64,000 bases of DNA, from the NCBI GenBank assembly GCA_035513295.1, contig DATKCH010000127.1:1-64000 (forward strand). The letters are read 5' to 3'. Below are positions 18,273-27,633 of this stretch, in pieces. Under the pieces are notes generated by a model. It was not told where the DNA came from and ran no database searches. It saw only the letters and a program-made list of their open reading frames with translations. Position numbers and translations under genes: made by a program. The DNA comes from DATHRK01 sp035513295. GTDB lineage: Bacteria > Gemmatimonadota > Gemmatimonadetes > Longimicrobiales > RSA9. Numbering within the stretch: the stretch's first letter is position 1; every line of letters starts with the position of its first letter.

Positions 18273-19034
18273 ATGCGGTCAATCATATCGGGGAATCGCG
18301 GAGTGGGCGTCGTGCGCGCGGGCCGGTTTGTGGCAACCGCGCTCGGGCTGCCCGCGCTGGCCGTCGCGACTCTGGTTCTCGGGACGGAGCGCGCGGCCGC
18401 CCAGTCGTCGGAGATCCGTGTCTCGCTGGATGAGAAGCGGCTCGCGTACGTCAGCTCTTCGGGCGACACCCTCCTGTCGGCGCCTATCGCCATCGGGCGC
18501 GGCGGGCTGTGGGAGCTGAACGGCACGGTGTACGACTTCCGCACGCCCAAGGGAACGCGCACGGTGCTGGCGAAGAACGAGGATCCGGACTGGATCCCGC
18601 CGGACTGGCACTACTACGAGCGGTCGGTGCAGCGAGGCCTCGAGCCGGTGCAGTTGAAGAACGGCGACCGCTTCGAGCTGTCCGACAACTCGATCATCGA
18701 GGTCCGCGACGGCGTGGTCGGACGCCGCGTGTGGATCTTCGACGGCACGGAGTGGCGCCACTCCGACTTCAACCCGATCTCCCTGGGGTTCGACATCGTT
18801 GGCGACGGGAGACTATTCATCCCGCCGCTCGATTCGCCGCAGCGCCGGGTCCCCAACGCGCTCGGCCCCGTCAAGCTAGTGCTCGGCGACGGGTACCTGA
18901 TCCACGGCACGCACGACTACAACGAGAACTCGATCGGCCTGGCGGCCAGCCACGGCTGCATCCGCATGAGCAACGCCGACGTCGAGCAGCTCTTCAAGAT
19001 CGTGCCCGTAGGCACGCCGGTCCGCATCTTCTGA
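18273..19034 (+). CDS. exported L,D-transpeptidase (YkuD domain)
   Basis: A 253-residue exported protein with a long signal sequence (cleavage likely after about residue 44, AAAQ) and a C-terminal YkuD domain. The catalytic signature SHGCIRM places His227 and Cys229, preceded by the HGTHDY strand (His211). The family makes 3-3 crosslinks in peptidoglycan or attaches proteins to it in the periplasm. No peptidoglycan-binding domain is present. ATG 18273 is the first start in frame that gives a signal peptide. A textbook terminator follows directly. Confidence 0.9.
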   Translation: MRSIISGNRGVGVVRAGRFVATALGLPALAVATLVLGTERAAAQSSEIRVSLDEKRLAYVSSSGDTLLSAPIAIGRGGLWELNGTVYDFRTPKGTRTVLAKNEDPDWIPPDWHYYERSVQRGLEPVQLKNGDRFELSDNSIIEVRDGVVGRRVWIFDGTEWRHSDFNPISLGFDIVGDGRLFIPPLDSPQRRVPNALGPVKLVLGDGYLIHGTHDYNENSIGLAASHGCIRMSNADVEQLFKIVPVGTPVRIF

Positions 19035-19055
19035 ACTGCGCGGACCCGCGCGCCG

Positions 19056-19090
19056 AAAGGGCGGCCCTCCCGTGGGCCGCCCTTTTTTTT
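19056..19090 (+). terminator. Rho-independent terminator after the L,D-transpeptidase gene
   Basis: A perfect 12-bp stem (AAAGGGCGGCCC with GGGCCGCCCTTT, loop TCCCGT) is followed by a run of T bases to 19090. It starts 21 bp after the stop codon at 19034 and is the clearest intrinsic terminator in the window. Confidence 0.92.
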
Positions 19091-19227
19091 GTGGACTCGT
19101 ACGACCCGCGGCGTCGTGTCGCCCGCCGGCTCGGTGGCTCGCGAACCTTTGCGCCGGTACGCTAGATTCCGCGCCTGGCACGCGGACCTTCACCCGCGCC
19201 AAGGACGCAATGAGAGGAGGGCCGATC

Positions 19228-20301
19228 GTGCCCACCGACGCCCGTTGCTCGTTCCCGACCCTGCCCTCCGCGCTGCTCGCCGTCGCGGCGGCGCTGCTGC
19301 TCGCCGCTCCGGCGGCGGGCCCCGCCGCGGCGCAGTCGGAAGCGGGGGCCGATGCCGCGCCGCGGATCGAATGGGGGCTCGTGATCCACGGCGGCGCCGG
19401 CACCATCCGCCGCGCGGACATGACGCCCGAGCGCGACGCCGAGTACCGCGGGATCCTTCACGAGGTGCTGCGCGCGGGGCACGCGGTGCTGGAGGGGGGC
19501 GGGAGCGCGGTGGACGCGGTCATCGCGGCGATCACGATCATGGAGGACTCGCCCCTGTTCAATGCCGGCAAGGGAGCCGTCTTCACCAGTTCCGGGACGA
19601 ACGAGCTGGACGCCTCCATCATGAACGGCGCGGACCTGAACGCCGGCGCGGTCGCGGGCGTCAAGCGGGTCAAGAACCCGATCTTGCTGGCGCGCGCGGT
19701 GATGGACAGCTCCAGCCACGTGATGCTCGCGCGCGACGGGGCGGAGGCCTTCGCCGAGGAGCAGGGCCTGGAGATGGTACCGGAGAGCTACTTCCATACC
19801 GAGTCGCGCATGCGGGCCCTGGAGCGGGCCAGGGAGCAGGCGGCCGAGGAGCGCTCCTCCGCGCGGCCGGCGGAGTCAGAAAAGTTCGGCACGGTCGGCG
19901 CCGTGGCCCTCGACCGCGATGGGAACCTGGCGGCCGGCACGTCGACCGGCGGGATCACGAACAAGCTCTGGGGGCGGGTGGGCGACTCGCCGATCATCGG
20001 CGCCGGGACCTACGCCAGCAACGAGAGCTGCGGCGTGTCGGCCACCGGCCAGGGCGAGTTCTTCATCCGCAACGTGGTCGCCTACGACATCTGCGCTCGC
20101 GTGCTGTACACCGGCGCGAGCGTGACCGAAGCCACGCGAACCGTCATCCAGGACCGCCTCGTGGAGCAGGGCGTCCAGGGCGGGGTCGTAGTGCTGGGCG
20201 CCGACGGTGAGATCGCGATGGAGTTCAACACCGACGGAATGTATCGCGGCTGGATGGGCGCGAGCGGAGCGGCCACGGTGAAGATCTACGCGGACGAGTA
20301 G
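19228..20301 (+). CDS. exported isoaspartyl peptidase/L-asparaginase (Ntn hydrolase)
   Basis: A 357-residue plant-type asparaginase family member. It begins with a signal peptide (about 1-33, ending PAAAQ). The autocatalytic cleavage site is at KFGTVGAVALD with nucleophile Thr222. HGGAGTI near the mature N-terminus and STGGITNK further on are family motifs. After self-cleavage the enzyme hydrolyses isoaspartyl dipeptides or asparagine. GTG 19228 is chosen because GGAGG lies 7 bases upstream; ATG 19210 is a possible longer start with AAGGA before it. It is separated from the preceding gene by a strong terminator, so it has its own promoter. Confidence 0.88.
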   Translation: MPTDARCSFPTLPSALLAVAAALLLAAPAAGPAAAQSEAGADAAPRIEWGLVIHGGAGTIRRADMTPERDAEYRGILHEVLRAGHAVLEGGGSAVDAVIAAITIMEDSPLFNAGKGAVFTSSGTNELDASIMNGADLNAGAVAGVKRVKNPILLARAVMDSSSHVMLARDGAEAFAEEQGLEMVPESYFHTESRMRALERAREQAAEERSSARPAESEKFGTVGAVALDRDGNLAAGTSTGGITNKLWGRVGDSPIIGAGTYASNESCGVSATGQGEFFIRNVVAYDICARVLYTGASVTEATRTVIQDRLVEQGVQGGVVVLGADGEIAMEFNTDGMYRGWMGASGAATVKIYADE

Positions 20302-20356
20302 GCCGCCGGTTGGCCGGCTGATCCGCTTCGGGACGGCGGTACTCGGGAGGAGAGAC

Positions 20357-20848
20357 GTGGACGGACTGATCGGGCTCGCGCTCTCGGCGGCGCTCATCGG
20401 CGGATTGCTCATCATTCCGCTCGGCCTCCCGGGCCTCTGGGTGATGGTCGCCGCGATCGCCGCCGGCTGGGCGCTCGGTGGATTGGGGGGCGGGGTGCTG
20501 CTGACCTGCGCGCTCCTCGCCGGCCTGGCCGAGCTCGGAGAGTGGGCGCTGCTGCGCAACGTCAGCATGCGGTTCGGTGGCACACCACGCGCGTTCTGGG
20601 GAGCCATCGGCGGCGGATTCCTGGGACTCTTCGTCGGCCTGCCCGTGCCGCTCATCGGCCCCCTGGTGACCAGCGCGATCGGCACCTTCGCGGGCGCCGC
20701 CGCCGTCACGTACTGGGAGTCGCGGCAGGCGGGCGCCGCCGGCCGGGTCGGCGCGAGCGCCGTCCTGGGGCGCGCGCTGTCGGTGGTCCTGAAGGCCGGG
20801 GCGGGCGTCGCGATCCTGGTGCTCGGTGTCTCGGCGTTGGTGCTTTGA
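20357..20848 (+). CDS. DUF456 family membrane protein
   Basis: A 163-residue integral membrane protein with about four hydrophobic segments rich in Gly and Ala and the central stretch RAFWGAIGGGFLGLFVG, which is typical of DUF456. GTG 20357 follows GGAGGAGAG. DUF456 proteins have no established function. The next gene begins 14 bp downstream with its own GAGGAG, so the two are probably one operon. Confidence 0.75.
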   Translation: MDGLIGLALSAALIGGLLIIPLGLPGLWVMVAAIAAGWALGGLGGGVLLTCALLAGLAELGEWALLRNVSMRFGGTPRAFWGAIGGGFLGLFVGLPVPLIGPLVTSAIGTFAGAAAVTYWESRQAGAAGRVGASAVLGRALSVVLKAGAGVAILVLGVSALVL

Positions 20849-20862
20849 CCGAGGAGCGCGAG

Positions 20863-22074
20863 ATGGGCGGACCGAGGGATTCCGGCGAAACCCGTTCACC
20901 CGGCGGCGGGCCGAGCCGCCCGGAGCCGGCCGCGTCCGGTCGCCCTTCAGGCCCCGCGCCGGACCCCGCGCCGGAGCCGGACCCCGACGGCGCTCGCTGG
21001 CGGGCGTTCGCGACGGATACGGCCGGCGAGCTGCGCCGGCAACTGGCCGGCGCGTCGGACGAGCTGGGCGAAGCGGACGCGGACAGGGTCGCTCGGCGCC
21101 TGGCCGACGCGATCGACGACGCGCTGGAGGTCCCCGACGACCTTCCGCTGAGGATCGCCGGCGACGTCGCCCGCCTGCGGGCGGAGGCCGGGCCGGGCGG
21201 GGACCCGGTGGCGATCGCGTGGGCGAGGGCGCGCGAGCGCGCCCGCAAGACCGCGGCGATCGGCGCTGTGACCACCATCCCCTCGATGATCCCGGTGCTC
21301 GGGCCCGCCATCGCGGCGCTCGGAGTCGTCGCCGACTGGCGATACGTGGCGGCCCAGCAGCGCGACCTCGTGCTCGAGATCGCCGCGCTGTTCGACGTCC
21401 GCCTTGACGACCCCACGGGGCGGGTCCGGGCGCTGTTCCTCACCTCCACGGGGGCCGCGCTCGCCGGCTCGGCGGTCGGGGAGGCGGTCGGCCGCGCCGC
21501 CGCGCGCCGGGTCGCCCGCCGGGGGCTGGCGCGCGTCGTGCCGGGGGTGGGCGCCGTGGTCGCGGGCGCGCTGAACTACGCGTCCACGGTGGCCATCGGG
21601 CGAGCCGCGATCGGCCGCTTCGCGCGCGAGGCGGGACTGGAGGTGCGCGGCGTGGTCCCCGGGGTGGCCCACCCCGCCATGGAGCCGCTGCGCGCGTGGA
21701 TCCTCGATCCCTCCGCGCCCCAGGGCGCGCCCGTCGAAGCGACGGCCGTGGCGGCCCTGTCCGCTTCGGAGCGGGAGGAACTCATCGACCTCGCGGTCGT
21801 GTCCACGGCCGGAGTCGAGGATGGGGACGCGCGGCTCGCCACGATCGTGGACGCGCTGGGGTTCGACGCCGAGGAGGTCTCCGAGGCGCAACGCTCCTTC
21901 GCGGCCAAGGTGCGCGGGTTCGCGAAGCGTTTCCGCGACAGGCTCGCGAGGGCCGGTGGGGGCGGAAGGGCGGCCGCGCGGCGCGTCTGGCGCGACGCGC
22001 TCCGGCTGGCCAGCCGCGCCCGGCGGTGGCGCCGGAGGAGCGAAGAGGCTAGGGAGAGCCCGTCGGGACCGTGA
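20863..22074 (+). CDS. EcsC-like protein of unknown function
   Basis: A 403-residue protein. Residues 1-45 are Pro/Gly-rich and probably disordered. Residues 45-110 are helical and acidic. The segment AIGAVTTIPSMIPVLGPAIAA and the following helix resemble the EcsC/DUF697 type of amphipathic or membrane-associated domain. The last 60 residues are strongly Arg-rich. ATG 20863 follows GAGGAG. The 3' end overlaps the convergent DUF5715 gene by 26 bp. I do not know its role; membrane association is inferred from the hydrophobic Gly/Ala helices. Confidence 0.6.
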   Translation: MGGPRDSGETRSPGGGPSRPEPAASGRPSGPAPDPAPEPDPDGARWRAFATDTAGELRRQLAGASDELGEADADRVARRLADAIDDALEVPDDLPLRIAGDVARLRAEAGPGGDPVAIAWARARERARKTAAIGAVTTIPSMIPVLGPAIAALGVVADWRYVAAQQRDLVLEIAALFDVRLDDPTGRVRALFLTSTGAALAGSAVGEAVGRAAARRVARRGLARVVPGVGAVVAGALNYASTVAIGRAAIGRFAREAGLEVRGVVPGVAHPAMEPLRAWILDPSAPQGAPVEATAVAALSASEREELIDLAVVSTAGVEDGDARLATIVDALGFDAEEVSEAQRSFAAKVRGFAKRFRDRLARAGGGGRAAARRVWRDALRLASRARRWRRRSEEARESPSGP

Positions 22075-22921
22075 GGGTCTGGCCGGGATAGATCCGGCTC
22101 GTATGCAGCCCGTTCGCGGCCTTGATGCCTTCCACCGACGCGCCTACCTGGCGGGCGATGCTCCAGAGCGTATCCCCCCGCCCGACGGTGTAGCGGTCGC
22201 GGTCCGCGCCGTCGGCGGACGCCAACAACGTTTCGCCGTCCGCGCCGGCGGCGGATGCCAGCCGCGTCTCGCCGTCCGTGCTTTCGGCGGACGACAGCCG
22301 TGTCTCGCCGTCCGCGCCGCCGGCGGACGCCAGCCGCGTCTCGCCTGCACCGTTCCGCCGTCGCTCCAGCGCCGCGACGTAGTTCGTGTACTGCTGCGGA
22401 TAGATCGCCACGTGGTAGTGCGGGGGTCGGTTCTCCCGGGTGGCCTCCAGCACGCGCGCGTTCTCGAGCGCGAGCAGGGTGCTCTCCAGCCAACTCCGGC
22501 AGGCGCGGGTCCGGCTGAGACGTATGTCGAGCGCCATGCCGGTGGGGTGCACGGATCGCGGCGATGCGTTGCGCGGCTGATTCGCGCTCGGCCTCGTCAG
22601 GCTCGTCACGACGAGCGGTTCGCCGCACGCGGCGGCGTACTGGGCGGACAGGCGGTCTATGAAGAGCTTCACCTCGGGCCGCGCGTACGGAAAGGAAACG
22701 GCCACGAGATCCAGTCTCGGGTTCCGCCGAACCGGAACCAGCAGCCCGAGGCCGACGAACTTCTCGACGTGGGACCGGTTTCTCAGGTAGGTGAAATCGT
22801 GCCCCTGCGCCACGCGGTTCTGGCGGTCCAGGGAAGCCGGAGAACCGCGCAGGGATTGAGCGCTCGCGGGGCCTGCGCCCGCAAGCAGGACGAGCAGCGC
22901 TGGAAGAATCGCGTTGCGCAC
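22049..22921 (-). CDS. DUF5715/M15-like protein with in-frame repeats and C-terminal LysM
   Basis: A 290-residue exported protein. After a signal peptide (1-22) comes a DUF5715 domain with the zinc-ligand pattern of M15 DD-carboxypeptidases: SVHPTGMALD (His125, Asp132) and PPHYH (His168, His170). Residues 193-240 are four tandem 12-residue units of the type GETRLASAGGAD. Residues 243-286 are a LysM domain (YTVGRGDTLWSIARQVG), which binds peptidoglycan. The likely picture is a cell-wall-anchored peptidase or wall-binding protein acting in the periplasm, with the repeats as a spacer. Enzymatic activity of DUF5715 is inferred only from the ligand pattern. Confidence 0.8.
   Translation of the reverse strand: MRNAILPALLVLLAGAGPASAQSLRGSPASLDRQNRVAQGHDFTYLRNRSHVEKFVGLGLLVPVRRNPRLDLVAVSFPYARPEVKLFIDRLSAQYAAACGEPLVVTSLTRPSANQPRNASPRSVHPTGMALDIRLSRTRACRSWLESTLLALENARVLEATRENRPPHYHVAIYPQQYTNYVAALERRRNGAGETRLASAGGADGETRLSSAESTDGETRLASAAGADGETLLASADGADRDRYTVGRGDTLWSIARQVGASVEGIKAANGLHTSRIYPGQTLTVPTGSP
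22202..22345 (-). repeat. 36-bp coding minisatellite, four units
   Basis: Four tandem 36-bp units encode GETRLASAGGAD, GETRLSSAESTD, GETRLASAAGAD and GETLLASADGAD between the catalytic-like domain and the LysM domain. Units differ at a few positions, and the unit length keeps the frame, so copy number could vary without breaking the gene. Confidence 0.9.
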
Positions 22922-23199
22922 CGATCCGCCTCGATCGACTTCGAATTCAAAAGTTCGCGGCCCGCACGTCGCGGAAGCCGCCGCCCACTCGCGGATGGGA
23001 CCCTCGGACAGGACCTCCAGGGTACTCCGAACACGTGCCGGCCGTCAAGGTTTGTCCGCTCCTACACGACTGCCGGGCGTAGGGTTTCGTCACCCGCCGG
23101 CTCGCCCGGTGGTGGCCGAACGGCGCGTGCTCCCGCGAGCCGGTGTTTCCTTCGGTCGTCGCGGGACGCATTTTAGACTCCCCTCCAACGGGAACGCCG

Positions 23200-24447
23200 A
23201 TGGCCCGGAACGTTTCTCTGCCCCTCATGTGCGTCCTCGGCGTGACCGTGCTCGCCTGCGCGACCGACGTCGAAGGAGGACCTGCTCGACTCGAGCTCGC
23301 GGCCGGTCCGGGTGCGGCCGAACCCAACCTCGCCGTTGACGCCGCCGGCCGGGTGCTCGTCAGCTGGCTCGAGCCCACCGGTCCCGACAGCCACGCGCTC
23401 AGATTCGCCCGCAGGCCCCCGGGCGGGAGCTGGTCGGAGCCGCGCACGATCGCCGCCGGGCCGCACTGGTTCGTGAACTGGGCCGACTTCCCGAGCATCG
23501 TCGCGCTCGGGGGCGACACGCTCGCGGCTCACTGGCTCGTGCGATCGGGGAGCGGGACCTACGCCTACGATGTCGTGATGGCGATTTCGGCTGACGGCGG
23601 AGCGACGTGGTCGGAGTCCTTCACCCCGCACACCGACGGAACCCGGACCGAGCACGGCTTCGTAGCCCTGTTTCCGGCCCCTGCGGGCGGCCTGGGCGCG
23701 GTCTGGCTGGACGGACGGGAGATGGACGGCGCGGGCCACGGAGAGGAGGGCGGGGGCGGCTCCGGGGGCGCGATGACCCTGCGCTACGCCCGCTTCGCCG
23801 GGATGAGCCCGCAGCCGCTGGACGAGGCGCTGCTCGACGACCGCGTGTGCGACTGCTGCCAGAACGACGCCGCGCGCGTGGGCGACGCGGTGGTCGTCGC
23901 CTACCGCGACCGCAGCCCCGGGGAGATCCGCGACATCGCGGTCCGGCGAGGCACCCGCGCGGGCTGGGAGGAGCCGCGCCTGGTGCACGCGGACGGGTGG
24001 CGTATCCCCGCGTGCCCCGTGAACGGGCCCGCGGTCGCGGCGTGGGGCGAGAGCGTCGCGGCGGCCTGGTTCACGGCCGCCGCGGACACGCCGAAGGTCA
24101 AGGTCGCGTTTTCGGACGACGGCGGCCGGTCCTTCGGGACGCCCGTCCGCGTGGACGGCGGATCGCCGGAGGGGCGGGTCGACCTCCAGGTGACGGGCGC
24201 CGGCGCCGCCGTCGTGACTTGGCTCGAGCGCACCGCGGACGGCGCCGAGGTGCGGGCGCGTAGGGTGGACGCCAGCGGACGCGCGGGCTCGCCGCTGGTC
24301 GTGACCACGACAGGGGCGGAACGCGCGAGCGGCTTCCCGAGGTTCGTGGTCGCGGGGGAGGAGTTGGTGTTCGCCTGGACGCGTGTGGGTCGGCCCTCGG
24401 CCGTGCTGACCGCCACCCTGCCCGCGGACCGCCTGGCGGCGCCGTGA
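23200..24447 (+). CDS. exported BNR-repeat (sialidase-like propeller) protein
   Basis: A 415-residue exported protein, probably a lipoprotein (hydrophobic start with VLAC at about residue 20). Asp-box/BNR motifs SADGGATWSE and SDDGGRSFG mark a beta-propeller like that of exo-sialidases. A CDCC cluster in RVCDCCQNDA is shared by many such environmental proteins. Catalytic Arg triad residues of true sialidases cannot be assigned, so the sialidase name should be taken as fold only. ATG 23200 is the start that begins the signal peptide. The stop overlaps the next gene (GTGA), so the two are translationally coupled. Confidence 0.72.
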   Translation: MARNVSLPLMCVLGVTVLACATDVEGGPARLELAAGPGAAEPNLAVDAAGRVLVSWLEPTGPDSHALRFARRPPGGSWSEPRTIAAGPHWFVNWADFPSIVALGGDTLAAHWLVRSGSGTYAYDVVMAISADGGATWSESFTPHTDGTRTEHGFVALFPAPAGGLGAVWLDGREMDGAGHGEEGGGGSGGAMTLRYARFAGMSPQPLDEALLDDRVCDCCQNDAARVGDAVVVAYRDRSPGEIRDIAVRRGTRAGWEEPRLVHADGWRIPACPVNGPAVAAWGESVAAAWFTAAADTPKVKVAFSDDGGRSFGTPVRVDGGSPEGRVDLQVTGAGAAVVTWLERTADGAEVRARRVDASGRAGSPLVVTTTGAERASGFPRFVVAGEELVFAWTRVGRPSAVLTATLPADRLAAP

Positions 24448-25814
24448 ACCTGGACTCCCGTACGCAGCGGGCCGACGTCGCCTCGAGCCCCGAGCCGGCG
24501 CAGCCCACACCGGCGCCTTCGGGAGCCCGGACGCCCACGGCCGACGCCCGGCTCTTCGCGCCGTCGGAGGCGAAATTCCTGCTCGACGCGAGCAGCATCC
24601 TCGCGTCATCGCTCGACTGGCGTGAGGCGATACGGAAGCTCGCCGACCTGATCGCGCCGGCGCTCGCGGACTGGTGCTGCGTAGACATTCTGGAGCCCGG
24701 CAAGCCTCCGCGGCGCATCTGCGGTTCCGGCGGGAGGGAAGAGCGGGAGCCCCTGCTGCGAGAACTGGAGCAGAACTTCCCACTCGACCCATCATCGGAT
24801 CAACCGCCCGCGCGCGCCATCGCGACCGGCGAGCCGGTCCTGCTGGAGGACATCGGCGCCGAGTCGCTGCGACGATTCGAGCTTCCGCCGCGGCAGATGG
24901 AGATCGCCGCGCTCCTCGGAATGCGCGCCGTGCTGTCGGTCCCGATCACGGCGCGCGGGCGCGTATTGGGGGCGATGACGCTGATTCACAGCACGAGCGC
25001 CACGTTCCCGGACACCACGGTCGTGCTCGCGCACGACCTCGGCCGGCGGGCGGGGCTCTCCATCGACAACGCGCTACTCTATCACCACGCCCAGTCCGCG
25101 AGCCGGGCCAAGTCGGACTTCCTCGCCATCATGTCGCACGAGTTGCGCACTCCGCTGAACTCCATCCTCGGCTACGTCGACCTGCTCCACGCGGGCATCG
25201 GCGGCCCGGTCACCGAGCAGCAGCGCTCGCACCTCGCGAAGATCCGCGTCAGTTCGCGTCACCTGCTACAGATCATCGATGAGATTCTGACGTATTCGCG
25301 CATGGACGCGGGGCAGGAGACGGTGCGCGTCGAGCGGACCGGCCTCGCGATCGTCGTCGCCGATGTCGTCGCGGTCTCCGCACCGCTGGCGCGCGAGGGG
25401 GGCCTGCGCTTCATCGTCGATAACGTACCCGACGGGGATCTCCTGACCGATCCGCACAAAGTGCGTCAGATCCTGATGAATCTCGTGACCAACGCGATCA
25501 AGTTCACGGACGAGGGTTGGGTGCGGTTGTCGGCGAACGTTTCGGCAGACGGCTGCGAGTTCGTCGTCTCCGACTCCGGACGCGGCATCGCGCCGGAAGA
25601 TCTCGATCGAATCTTCGAGCCCTTCTGGCAGGTGGAGGACGCGCGCACGCGCAGCCGCGGCGGCACGGGTCTCGGCCTCGCCGTCTCGCGCCGCCTCTGC
25701 CGCATGCTCGGCGGCGACCTCACGGTCTCTTCGGCTGCCGGTCAGGGCGCCGCCTTCACCGCCACGATCGGGTGCTCCGTCATTGAGCGCGGCCATTCCG
25801 CTCGAGCGAATTAA
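24444..25814 (+). CDS. GAF-domain sensor histidine kinase
   Basis: A 456-residue cytoplasmic sensor kinase: a Pro-rich N-terminus, a GAF domain (about 45-215), HisKA with phospho-acceptor His232 (MSHELRTPLN) and an ATPase domain with GTGLGL near 408-413. GTG 24444 overlaps the preceding stop by 4 bp. There is no transmembrane segment and no cognate response regulator nearby, so it is an orphan kinase. The GAF ligand is not evident. The HisKA/ATPase part resembles the kinase half of the large fusion at the left end of the window. Confidence 0.88.
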   Translation: MNLDSRTQRADVASSPEPAQPTPAPSGARTPTADARLFAPSEAKFLLDASSILASSLDWREAIRKLADLIAPALADWCCVDILEPGKPPRRICGSGGREEREPLLRELEQNFPLDPSSDQPPARAIATGEPVLLEDIGAESLRRFELPPRQMEIAALLGMRAVLSVPITARGRVLGAMTLIHSTSATFPDTTVVLAHDLGRRAGLSIDNALLYHHAQSASRAKSDFLAIMSHELRTPLNSILGYVDLLHAGIGGPVTEQQRSHLAKIRVSSRHLLQIIDEILTYSRMDAGQETVRVERTGLAIVVADVVAVSAPLAREGGLRFIVDNVPDGDLLTDPHKVRQILMNLVTNAIKFTDEGWVRLSANVSADGCEFVVSDSGRGIAPEDLDRIFEPFWQVEDARTRSRGGTGLGLAVSRRLCRMLGGDLTVSSAAGQGAAFTATIGCSVIERGHSARAN

Positions 25815-25881
25815 CGCCGGGATCCACGGATTGGTCGGATACCACGGGGGCCAGCTCCGCACGAGAACCGAGGAGCGGACC

Positions 25882-26589
25882 ATGACAGAGGTCTACGTGG
25901 CAAACGGCGGCAGGCGCGGCACGGCCGGGATCGTTCCCCTACTGCTGGCGCTGGCGCTCTCCGCCTGCGGAGAGGACGTCGCCGGGCCGCCGGCGGCGGG
26001 CGATTCGATCGAGGACGAGCTAAGCCGCCTCGACGGCGATGTGCTCGAGCTGGGGGGCGGGCAGACCGACATGCCGTCGGACGTAGCGGCGTTCATGGAG
26101 GCGCGGGAGCGCGACCGGCCCCCGGTCGAGTCCAGGTCCCTGCTGGTGGCGCTGACCCACCGGGCGATCCGTCTCGTGGGGCGCGAGCAGGGGCCGGAAG
26201 CAGCCCGCGCGCTGCTCGCGCCGATCTTGGAGTCCCTGCAGAAGGCCAAGCGCGCACGGCGCGCCGGCGAATTCGAGATGGCCCGCGAGTTCCTGCTGGA
26301 GGCGCGGCTCGGGATGGCCCGGATCGTGGTGCGGGTCCTGGGGCCGGAGGTGTCCGTGCGCGTCCTGGACGGCGTGAGCGAGCGAGTCCGCGTCCTGTTC
26401 GCGCGCCTGCAGGAGGCGGAAGCGAACGGGGAGGAGCATCCGCGCGTGCGGGCCCTGCTGGAGCGGGCCGCGGAACTCCTGCGCGAATCGCGCAGGGCTC
26501 TGGAGAACGGCCATCCGGCGCTCTCGCTGGAGCGGTCCACCCGCGCCGCCGACCTGCTGCACCACTGGCTGGACGTAGCGGGCCGCTGA
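25882..26589 (+). CDS. predicted lipoprotein of unknown function
   Basis: A 235-residue protein with a lipoprotein signal (LALALSACG, Cys29). The mature part is almost entirely Arg/Glu/Ala-rich helix with heptad-like spacing (about 75-230), suggesting a helical bundle or coiled coil. I recognise no family. It starts at ATG 25882 behind GAGGAG, 67 bp after the histidine kinase gene, and is followed by a strong terminator. Confidence 0.65.
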   Translation: MTEVYVANGGRRGTAGIVPLLLALALSACGEDVAGPPAAGDSIEDELSRLDGDVLELGGGQTDMPSDVAAFMEARERDRPPVESRSLLVALTHRAIRLVGREQGPEAARALLAPILESLQKAKRARRAGEFEMAREFLLEARLGMARIVVRVLGPEVSVRVLDGVSERVRVLFARLQEAEANGEEHPRVRALLERAAELLRESRRALENGHPALSLERSTRAADLLHHWLDVAGR

Positions 26590-26639
26590 GGGGGAGTGCG
26601 GCCCTGAGCGGCGTCTCGCGGGGGGACGGGATGGCACGG

Positions 26640-26677
26640 GACGACCCCGGCCGGGAAACCGGCCGGGGTCGTCTTCT
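26640..26677. terminator. bidirectional terminator with GAAA loop
   Basis: A perfect 15-bp stem (GACGACCCCGGCCGG and its complement) closed by a GAAA tetraloop lies between two convergent genes. It is followed by TTCTT on the plus strand. Its position makes it a shared terminator for the lipoprotein gene and the sigma/anti-sigma/DUF4097 operon. Confidence 0.8.
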
Positions 26678-26697
26678 TGCTCGTGCGACCGCCGGGA

Positions 26698-27624
26698 TCA
26701 GGGTCGGTGACGGATCTCTACGGTGCCCGAGAAGCTGCTCGCGCCCACGCGCGCGCTCCCCCTGCCCACCGTCAATCGACCCTCCTTGCCCGGCGTCCAG
26801 CGGCTGGTCCGCTGCACGTGGTCCGCGAGGTCCATGTCCCCCACCGAGCCGCGGATATCGCCGCTGAACGTCGACAGGTCGAAGGTAGCGTTGACCTCGC
26901 CTGTAAGCTCCAGCAGCACCCGTCCGCTGTGGCTCTCGAACTCGAAGCTGCCGTCGGACGCGAGCGCGCCCTGGAAGGCGACCGATCCGGACACCGTCTC
27001 GAAGGTGCCATCGCGGAACGTGCCGCCGCGGATGTCCACGTCGCCGCTCACCGACCCTGCGCGAACTACGGCGCCGTCGACACCGACGACGACCACGTCG
27101 CCGCTCACGGCTTGGAGGCGCAGGTCCCTGCTCGTCCCCTCGAAGCGGACCGTGCCGCTCACGGACTCGGCGCGCACGGCCCCCCCGGCCCCGCGGATGT
27201 CCACGTCCCCGCTGACGGATTCGAGGTCGAGGCGTCCGTCGACGCCCTCCACGTCGATGTCGGCGGATACGGCTTCCACGCGCAGCCGCGCACCGGCCGG
27301 AACGCGAATTTCCAGCTCGGTCCCCGAGTCGCGCCACGAGCCGCTCCGGCGCGGGTGACGCACGCGGATCGACACGCGGCTGCCGCTGCCGTCGATGTCG
27401 AGGGCCTCGACGTTCCGGCCCAGCGTCCCGGTCACCCGGACTTCGTCTCGGTTCCAGCCGCGAACCCGAACGGACCCGGCCAGGTTCTCGACGTCGACCG
27501 CTCCGTCCCGCGACAGGGACCGGGTTTCGTCGATGGCACGCTGCGCGTGCGCGTCGGAGGCCGGGATGGCGATCAGCAAGCCGACCGCCGCCAGCCCCGT
27601 CGCCGTCCTGAGAATGGGTCGCAT
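26698..27624 (-). CDS. exported DUF4097 beta-helix repeat protein
   Basis: A 308-residue exported protein with a signal peptide (1-28, DAHAQ). The rest is a series of short beta repeats of the type VSGDVDIRG, AESVSGTVRF and LQAVSGDVVVVG, the mark of DUF4097 (adhesin-like beta-helix). It is the third gene after an ECF sigma factor and its anti-sigma, with a 9-bp gap, so it is probably the regulon effector at the cell envelope. No enzymatic residue is expected. The molecular role of the family is unknown. Confidence 0.82.
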   Translation of the reverse strand: MRPILRTATGLAAVGLLIAIPASDAHAQRAIDETRSLSRDGAVDVENLAGSVRVRGWNRDEVRVTGTLGRNVEALDIDGSGSRVSIRVRHPRRSGSWRDSGTELEIRVPAGARLRVEAVSADIDVEGVDGRLDLESVSGDVDIRGAGGAVRAESVSGTVRFEGTSRDLRLQAVSGDVVVVGVDGAVVRAGSVSGDVDIRGGTFRDGTFETVSGSVAFQGALASDGSFEFESHSGRVLLELTGEVNATFDLSTFSGDIRGSVGDMDLADHVQRTSRWTPGKEGRLTVGRGSARVGASSFSGTVEIRHRP

Positions 27625-27633
27625 GGTGCGCTC

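Noticed and set aside
22202..22345. Regular 36-bp repeats that could suggest a CRISPR array
   Set aside because: The units are directly adjacent without unique spacers, lie in frame in a protein gene and no cas gene is near.
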